The position numbers and the translations under genes are program-made. This document shows, piece after piece, positions 5,542 to 9,396 of a DNA stretch of 9,396 bases. Positions within the stretch are counted from its first letter, which is position 1. Each line of letters opens with the position of its first letter. Source of the stretch: Betaproteobacteria bacterium (GTDB lineage Bacteria; Pseudomonadota; Gammaproteobacteria; Burkholderiales; Thiobacillaceae); contig JAIFLB010000103.1 of assembly GCA_020049245.1 (NCBI GenBank), forward strand, positions 1-9,396. Direction: 5' to 3'. The notes below the pieces were generated by a model. That model was not told the origin of the DNA and did not search any database. It saw only the letters and a program-made list of their open reading frames with translations.

Positions 5542-6960
5542 ATGGTCACGGCAAATAGATCGAAAGCGCGCGTTAGCCGTTGCGATCCCGCCAAGCGGGA
5601 CGCCTTGGCTGCTCTGCCATCGACACTGCGTGAGTGTGGAGAAGTCGCCGGCCAACGACTTGCCGGCGTGTTGTTCGATGCACTGAGTCAAGCAGAGGAG
5701 CTGCTTTTTTCCAACAGTGCGCAAGCACTGACGCATGGCGAATGCGAAGTCATGCTGAATGCGGCCGAATTTGCCCGGTTGCATAGAGAGCGGATGGTCG
5801 AAGACTTTCTTCGGCACTTTGAGCATCGCTATGTCCGCGCCTGCCAGTTCAAACCGACGGTCATGACTGCCTTCCAGATTGATTTCGACGCCAGCCAACT
5901 GGAGGTCGTGCAGCATGATCTGCTCGATGATTCACTTGAACCGGGCATGCTTGCCGAGGCAATCCAGAATGCAAGTTGGGTTGCTTTGAATGATTTGACT
6001 AATTTTTTCGGCATTTTGCTGGACGCCGAATCGATCAAACCAAATGACATGCCGTTGAGTCCAAAACTGATTGAAGCCGCCGTCTCCGAAGCAGTGCGGG
6101 AACAGCTTTGGCGGCATGACGCAAAATCGCATGTGATTCGAAGTCTGCGCAAGTTTTTCCCGGATCGCGTTGGCCTGATTTACCGTGATCTAGCCATATA
6201 TTTGCGCCCAATCCTTTCTATCTCGGTCCTGCCGGAAGCTTTGCCAGCCAGTGCATCACATGAGGCTTCTTTTGAGCTTATGAATGACCATTCATATGCG
6301 TTTTCGGAAGAAGTGTCATGTGTCGAAGAGGTAGTCGAGAAGACAACTGACACAAGTATTTTGGTGCCCGCCAACGAGGTGATCGAATACGCTATGGTGG
6401 CTGCGCGCGGTGAATTGGTGCGTCGCCATCTCGCGTTGGAAACGGTGATGCCTACCAGTCAGGCTGTTCTGGTTTCGCCTTTGCTGCCCGAAGTGTCGCT
6501 CGAAGTACCGCCGGAAGTAATGCCCGAAGTGCCACCCGAAGTGGCGCCAGTTGAGGCAGTCGTGGTTGAAAACCTGCTTGCCGCACCCCCATTGCCTGAT
6601 CGTGCGGAACCGGCTGCCTTCCTTGAAACATCGCAACCTTTCTCGCAGAACACCCCGCCAACTCGCGAGTCCCCAATCAGCAAAGCTCAGGCAGCCTTGG
6701 CGTTGGCTGGATTGACCTGTGGCACCCGGATCGAGTTTCTAGAGCTTGATGGCAGTTCGACACCGCTTAAAGTGACCTGGATCAGCCCGCATAAAAGCTT
6801 GTACCTGATGACCAATCGCGAAAAGAAGCGCACTTTGTCGATGGGCATCGACGATTTGGCTGCCGCCTTAAGTGAGGGGAACATGCGCATTGTCATGCCA
6901 AGCAAGCACCCAGCTTCAGCCAGCGCCTACCCCAGGCAGCAAGCCAAGAAGTCAGCTTGA
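5542..6960 (+). CDS. DUF1631-family protein, shortened, first gene behind the cyclic di-GMP riboswitch
   Basis: 472-aa soluble protein of unknown function. Residues about 28-100 match the N-terminal DUF1631 pattern (a Leu/Ala-rich helix, EELLF, then RLHRERMVEDFLRHF). Residues 171-222 match its conserved PLSPKLIEAAVSEA...LRKFF...LIYRDLAIYL segment. Residues 394-453 resemble the C-terminal beta-rich region (GTRIEFLELDG, VTWISPHKSLYLMTNR, TLSM), which I think is PilZ-like, although the canonical RxxxR cyclic di-GMP motif is not visible. Relatives are often around 700 aa, so the middle is much reduced and replaced by an acidic linker with PEV repeats (316-335). There is no signal peptide or membrane helix. 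The ATG at 5542 has AGGA 7 nt upstream (5531-5534). The gene lies 14 nt before the EAL-HDOD gene, probably in one operon. Regulation by FliA and cyclic di-GMP follows from the leader. Confidence 0.75.
   Translation: MVTANRSKARVSRCDPAKRDALAALPSTLRECGEVAGQRLAGVLFDALSQAEELLFSNSAQALTHGECEVMLNAAEFARLHRERMVEDFLRHFEHRYVRACQFKPTVMTAFQIDFDASQLEVVQHDLLDDSLEPGMLAEAIQNASWVALNDLTNFFGILLDAESIKPNDMPLSPKLIEAAVSEAVREQLWRHDAKSHVIRSLRKFFPDRVGLIYRDLAIYLRPILSISVLPEALPASASHEASFELMNDHSYAFSEEVSCVEEVVEKTTDTSILVPANEVIEYAMVAARGELVRRHLALETVMPTSQAVLVSPLLPEVSLEVPPEVMPEVPPEVAPVEAVVVENLLAAPPLPDRAEPAAFLETSQPFSQNTPPTRESPISKAQAALALAGLTCGTRIEFLELDGSSTPLKVTWISPHKSLYLMTNREKKRTLSMGIDDLAAALSEGNMRIVMPSKHPASASAYPRQQAKKSA
6487..6546 (+). 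repeat. Five 12-bp tandem repeats encoding Pro-Glu-Val units
   Basis: Five in-frame 12-nt units built on CCCGAAGTG encode PEVS-LEVP-PEVM-PEVP-PEVA (residues 316-335 of the DUF1631 protein). They form an extended acidic linker between the helical N-terminal part and the C-terminal domain. Such repeats can change copy number by slippage without breaking the frame. Confidence 0.8.
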
Positions 6961-6974
6961 AAAGGAAATCCGGA

Positions 6975-8279
6975 ATGTCACTCTCGATGCTGACCGCACC
7001 CTTTAAGAATCCCTTGCACCAACGCGCGCCAAATTCGGCGAACGCAGAATTGGCAGACTTCAGCACGCCTCGCTTCATTACGCGTCAACCCTTGCTGGAT
7101 CAAGCGTTCAGCATCATCGGCTATGAGTTGAAGGTAAACCAGGCTGGTCCTTTACCGGTCTTGCCGGGGGCGACCAGCTTGCGCCAAATCCAGGACGAAG
7201 CATTGCTGGTCAGCGTCATCGATCTCGAATATCAGCAGGCATTGAATCGCAGGCTGACCTTGCTGAAAGTCAATTCAGAGACCCTGGATAACCCGCTGCT
7301 GGACAAGCTGCCGCGCGAAAGCGCCATCCTCGCCGTGCATCCGCAGAATCCCACGCCCGCCTTGCTTGCACGCTGCCAGGCTTTGGCGCGTGAGGGGTAT
7401 GCGCTGGCGCTCGATGAAGCTGCTTTGCTGCCAGGCATGATCCCGTTGGCGATGCAGAGTAAATACCTGCGCTTCGATGCCGGCGGCAACGATCTGATGG
7501 CGCTGACCGACAAGCTTGTCCGTATCCAGAGCATCCAGGGGCCACGTCTGATTGCCAGGAATGTGGAAAACGAGGAAACCTTCGCCGCTTGCCGCAAGCT
7601 TTCATTCGATCTGTTCCAGGGCTATTTCTTCGCCCAACCTGGTCTTGCGCGAGCGCGCGGCATCGACACCAGTCGGCTGCGCATCATCAAACTGCTGAAT
7701 CTGGTCATGAGTCACGCCGAATTCCCTGGCATCGAGGCGCAGTTCAAGTTGGATCCAGGCCTTTCCGTGAAGATGCTGCGTTTCATCAATTCCGTCGGGG
7801 TGGGATTGCGCTATCCAGTCCGTTCGATCGGCCATGCCTTGCTGATGCTAGGCCACGACCAACTCTATCGCTGGCTGACCCTCTTGTTGTTCACCCATCA
7901 GGAGTCCGATGGACGCAGCCAGGCGCTGCTGAAAAATGCCCTGGTGCGGGCGCGACTGACGGAGCTTGTTGGCAAGGATCAATTGGCGAAAGAGGATCGG
8001 GACGGATTGTTCATCACGGGCATTCTTTCGATGCTGGAAGCCCTGCTCAATCTGCCGATGGCGCAGATTCTCGCTGAACTGAACCTGGCAGAACCGATTG
8101 TAGAAGCCTTGCTGCATGAGCGCGGTATCTATGCGCCTTACTTGCGCCTGGCTACCGCGCTTGAGAACGGGAATCCTAAAACCATCGGCCAACTCACCCA
8201 GGCGCTTGGTCTGAGCCATGAGTCGGTTAATCTGGCGCACATGAATGCGTTGATCTGGTCGGAGGGGCTGGAAGTTTGA
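6975..8279 (+). CDS. EAL-HDOD signalling protein (YuxH-like) with degenerate EAL domain
   Basis: 434-aa cytoplasmic signalling protein. Residues about 33-225 form an EAL-type domain recognisable by FITRQPLLD (34-42), GYEL (49-52), the ALAREGYALALDE segment (136-148) and LIARNVENEETF...DLFQGYFFAQP (192-222). The catalytic signature is lost. The EAL/ELL position reads AVHP (120-123), DDF reads DEA (147-149), and the IKxD position reads LRFD (165-168). Cyclic di-GMP hydrolysis is therefore unlikely. Residues about 235-400 form an HDOD domain (LNLVMSHAEFPGIEAQFKLDPGLSVKML is split here as LNLVMSHAE, FKLDPGLSVKML and LMLGHDQLYRWL). The ATG at 6975 has AAGGA at 6962-6966. A TTG at 6957 overlapping the previous stop is less likely. 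It is probably co-transcribed with the DUF1631 gene. Family assignment is firm; ligand and partners are unknown. Confidence 0.9.
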   Translation: MSLSMLTAPFKNPLHQRAPNSANAELADFSTPRFITRQPLLDQAFSIIGYELKVNQAGPLPVLPGATSLRQIQDEALLVSVIDLEYQQALNRRLTLLKVNSETLDNPLLDKLPRESAILAVHPQNPTPALLARCQALAREGYALALDEAALLPGMIPLAMQSKYLRFDAGGNDLMALTDKLVRIQSIQGPRLIARNVENEETFAACRKLSFDLFQGYFFAQPGLARARGIDTSRLRIIKLLNLVMSHAEFPGIEAQFKLDPGLSVKMLRFINSVGVGLRYPVRSIGHALLMLGHDQLYRWLTLLLFTHQESDGRSQALLKNALVRARLTELVGKDQLAKEDRDGLFITGILSMLEALLNLPMAQILAELNLAEPIVEALLHERGIYAPYLRLATALENGNPKTIGQLTQALGLSHESVNLAHMNALIWSEGLEV

Positions 8280-8373
8280 CGCTTAGCCAGGCGGGAAGAC
8301 ACGCCTCGACTTGAGGTCCGATTTCTTACATCATCGTCGTTACTTGGCTGTGCCTGCAAGAGCGCTCATATCG

Positions 8374-8727
8374 ATGAAACGTATCCTCGTTGTAGATGAC
8401 AACGCGATCAACCGTAAATTGGCTGTCGTGATGCTGAAAAAGCGGGGCTGGCTGACCGAGGAAGTCGATTCCGGTCAGGCTGCGCTGGAGCGTCTGGCTG
8501 CGGTTGCGTTTGATGGCGTGTTGCTGGACATCAGCATGCCCGGCATGGATGGCGAAGAGGTATGCCGCCGGATTCGCGCGAACTCGAGCCTTGCGGGGCT
8601 CCGGCTGATTGCTTATACCGCGCATGCCATGGAGTCGGAAAAACAGCGTTTTCTCGACACCGGCTTCGACATGATTCTGATCAAGCCGATCACGATGCAG
8701 AATCTACAAGCGGTGTTGCCGGACTGA
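8374..8727 (+). CDS. Stand-alone CheY-like response regulator receiver
   Basis: 117-aa single-domain receiver with no output domain. It has the acidic pair Asp8-Asp9 (LVVDDN), phosphoacceptor Asp52 (LLDISMPGMDG), Thr82 (YTAHAM) and Lys104 (LIKPI), so it should be phosphorylatable. The YTAHAM and IKPI segments are typical of receivers paired with hybrid or complex histidine kinases. The start at ATG 8374 matches the normal receiver N terminus (MKRILVVDD). The ribosome binding site is weak (AAGAG about 11 nt upstream). It lies 94 nt after the EAL-HDOD gene on the same strand, with small weak hairpins in the gap (about 8289-8316) but no clear promoter or terminator. Its 3' end overlaps the convergent kinase gene by 38 bp. 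The kinase is the natural candidate partner. Confidence 0.92.
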   Translation: MKRILVVDDNAINRKLAVVMLKKRGWLTEEVDSGQAALERLAAVAFDGVLLDISMPGMDGEEVCRRIRANSSLAGLRLIAYTAHAMESEKQRFLDTGFDMILIKPITMQNLQAVLPD

Positions 8728-9396
8728 GCAGGGGCAATTTGATCTCGAAATAAGCCCCGTGACCGGGTTCTGATTCCAGTCGAATCGAGCCGCCCATCAA
8801 GGTTATAAATTCCTTTGCCAGGGTCAGGCCAAGACCGCTGCCGCCGTGCATGCGGGTAATGAATTCATCTGCCTGACGGAATCGCTCGAATACCGAAGCC
8901 TGGGCTTCGACGGCAATCCCCGGCCCGGTATCGCCGACACCAATCAAGATGTGATCCGTCTCGCGTCGAGCCAGGAAGCGAATCTCGCCTTGTTGGGTGA
9001 ACTTGACTGCGTTGCTGAGCAAATTGTGGATCACCTGGCGCAGACGGGTCGAATCACCGGTGAGGTGTTCCGGTAGCGCGGGGTCGAGTTCAACGATCAA
9101 CCGCAGGCCCTTCTGTTGTGCTGGCGCCGAGTGCAGGTTGGCCATTTCTCGCAGCAGCGGCGACAGCGGGAATGGCGTGTTTTCCAGCGTCATGTTGCCG
9201 GATTCGATCTTGGCGATATCCAGCACGTCGTTGACCAGCATCAGCAGATGTTGGCCACTTTGATAGATGGTGTCGGCGTAGTCGCGGGTTTCCTCGTTTG
9301 GCGCATCGTCCCGGATCATTTCCGCAAAGCCGAGAATCCCGTTCAGGGGTGTGCGCAGTTCGTGCGACATGCTGGCTACGAAGTTGCTCTTCAAGC
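8690..9396 (-). CDS. Sensor histidine kinase, C-terminal catalytic part; 5' end beyond right edge
   Basis: The last 235 codons of a histidine kinase, from just before the dimerisation and phosphotransfer helix to the stop. Counting from the first full codon at the edge: H-box FVASMSHELRTPLNGI with phosphoacceptor His11, N-box HNLLSNAVKF (123-132), G1 DTGPGI (155-160), F-box FERFRQ (169-174) and G2 GGSGLGL (184-190). The kinase core is thus complete and ends without a C-terminal receiver. The sensory region lies outside the window. The TTG at 9394 is an internal Leu codon, not a start. The gene is convergent with, and overlaps, the lone receiver gene. The pattern is that of kinases in membrane or PAS-containing sensors, but the input cannot be judged. 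Confidence 0.93.
   Translation of the reverse strand, partial: LKSNFVASMSHELRTPLNGILGFAEMIRDDAPNEETRDYADTIYQSGQHLLMLVNDVLDIAKIESGNMTLENTPFPLSPLLREMANLHSAPAQQKGLRLIVELDPALPEHLTGDSTRLRQVIHNLLSNAVKFTQQGEIRFLARRETDHILIGVGDTGPGIAVEAQASVFERFRQADEFITRMHGGSGLGLTLAKEFITLMGGSIRLESEPGHGAYFEIKLPLLSPATPLVDSAS

Noticed and set aside
5356..5916. 186-codon open frame on the minus strand across the riboswitch and start of the DUF1631 gene
   Set aside because: It runs antisense through the aptamer and a supported coding region and shows no recognisable domain. It looks like a chance open frame.
6957..6974. TTG start of the EAL-HDOD gene overlapping the previous stop codon
   Set aside because: The ATG at 6975 has a well-spaced AAGGA, and the six extra residues add nothing recognisable.
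7589..8077. 162-codon plus-strand open frame inside the EAL-HDOD gene
   Set aside because: It is an alternative frame of a gene with clear EAL and HDOD features.

Overview
The window looks like chromosomal DNA of a respiring, probably motile betaproteobacterium (Rhodocyclales or a related order is my best guess). This rests on moderately GC-rich sequence, a hemB-engB-cytochrome c4 neighbourhood, a membrane-anchored two-haem cytochrome c5, and a DUF1631-type protein. There are no insertion sequences, phage genes or CRISPR arrays, and both end genes are cut by the window edges.

Left half (1-4790), mainly housekeeping and respiration. On the minus strand lie the 5' part of hemB (haem synthesis) and engB (ribosome-assembly GTPase). 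Divergent from engB is a periplasmic dihaem cytochrome c4, followed by a perfect intrinsic terminator. The DNA helicase gene rep starts only 22 nt after that terminator. rep converges on a membrane-anchored dihaem cytochrome c5-type gene, and the two share a bidirectional terminator. The second haem domain of the c5 protein lacks the usual Met ligand.

Middle (4790-5541). A tRNA-Arg(CCG) with encoded CCA is followed by about 250 nt without a recognisable gene. Then comes the most interesting stretch. It holds a sigma-28 (FliA)-type flagellar promoter (TAAAGTTT, 11 nt, TCCGTTAA), a small hairpin, a clear cyclic di-GMP-I (GEMM-I) riboswitch aptamer, and an imperfect terminator-like stem. One strand of the aptamer base helix could pair instead with the terminator stem, giving a plausible on/off switch.

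Right half (5542-9396), signal transduction. The riboswitch precedes a shortened DUF1631-family protein with a Pro-Glu-Val repeat linker. Next, 14 nt downstream, is a degenerate EAL-HDOD protein, probably an inactive phosphodiesterase-like output module. After a 94-nt gap comes a stand-alone CheY-like receiver. A histidine kinase gene enters from the right on the other strand, and its 3' end overlaps the receiver gene by 38 bp.

Interpretation: the flagellar sigma factor appears to drive an operon that senses cyclic di-GMP through its own leader RNA. The operon encodes a non-catalytic EAL-HDOD protein and an uncharacterised DUF1631 protein, with a two-component pair at its end. I know of no described system with this exact architecture. 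The promoter and aptamer are read directly from sequence; the switching direction and protein functions are inference.
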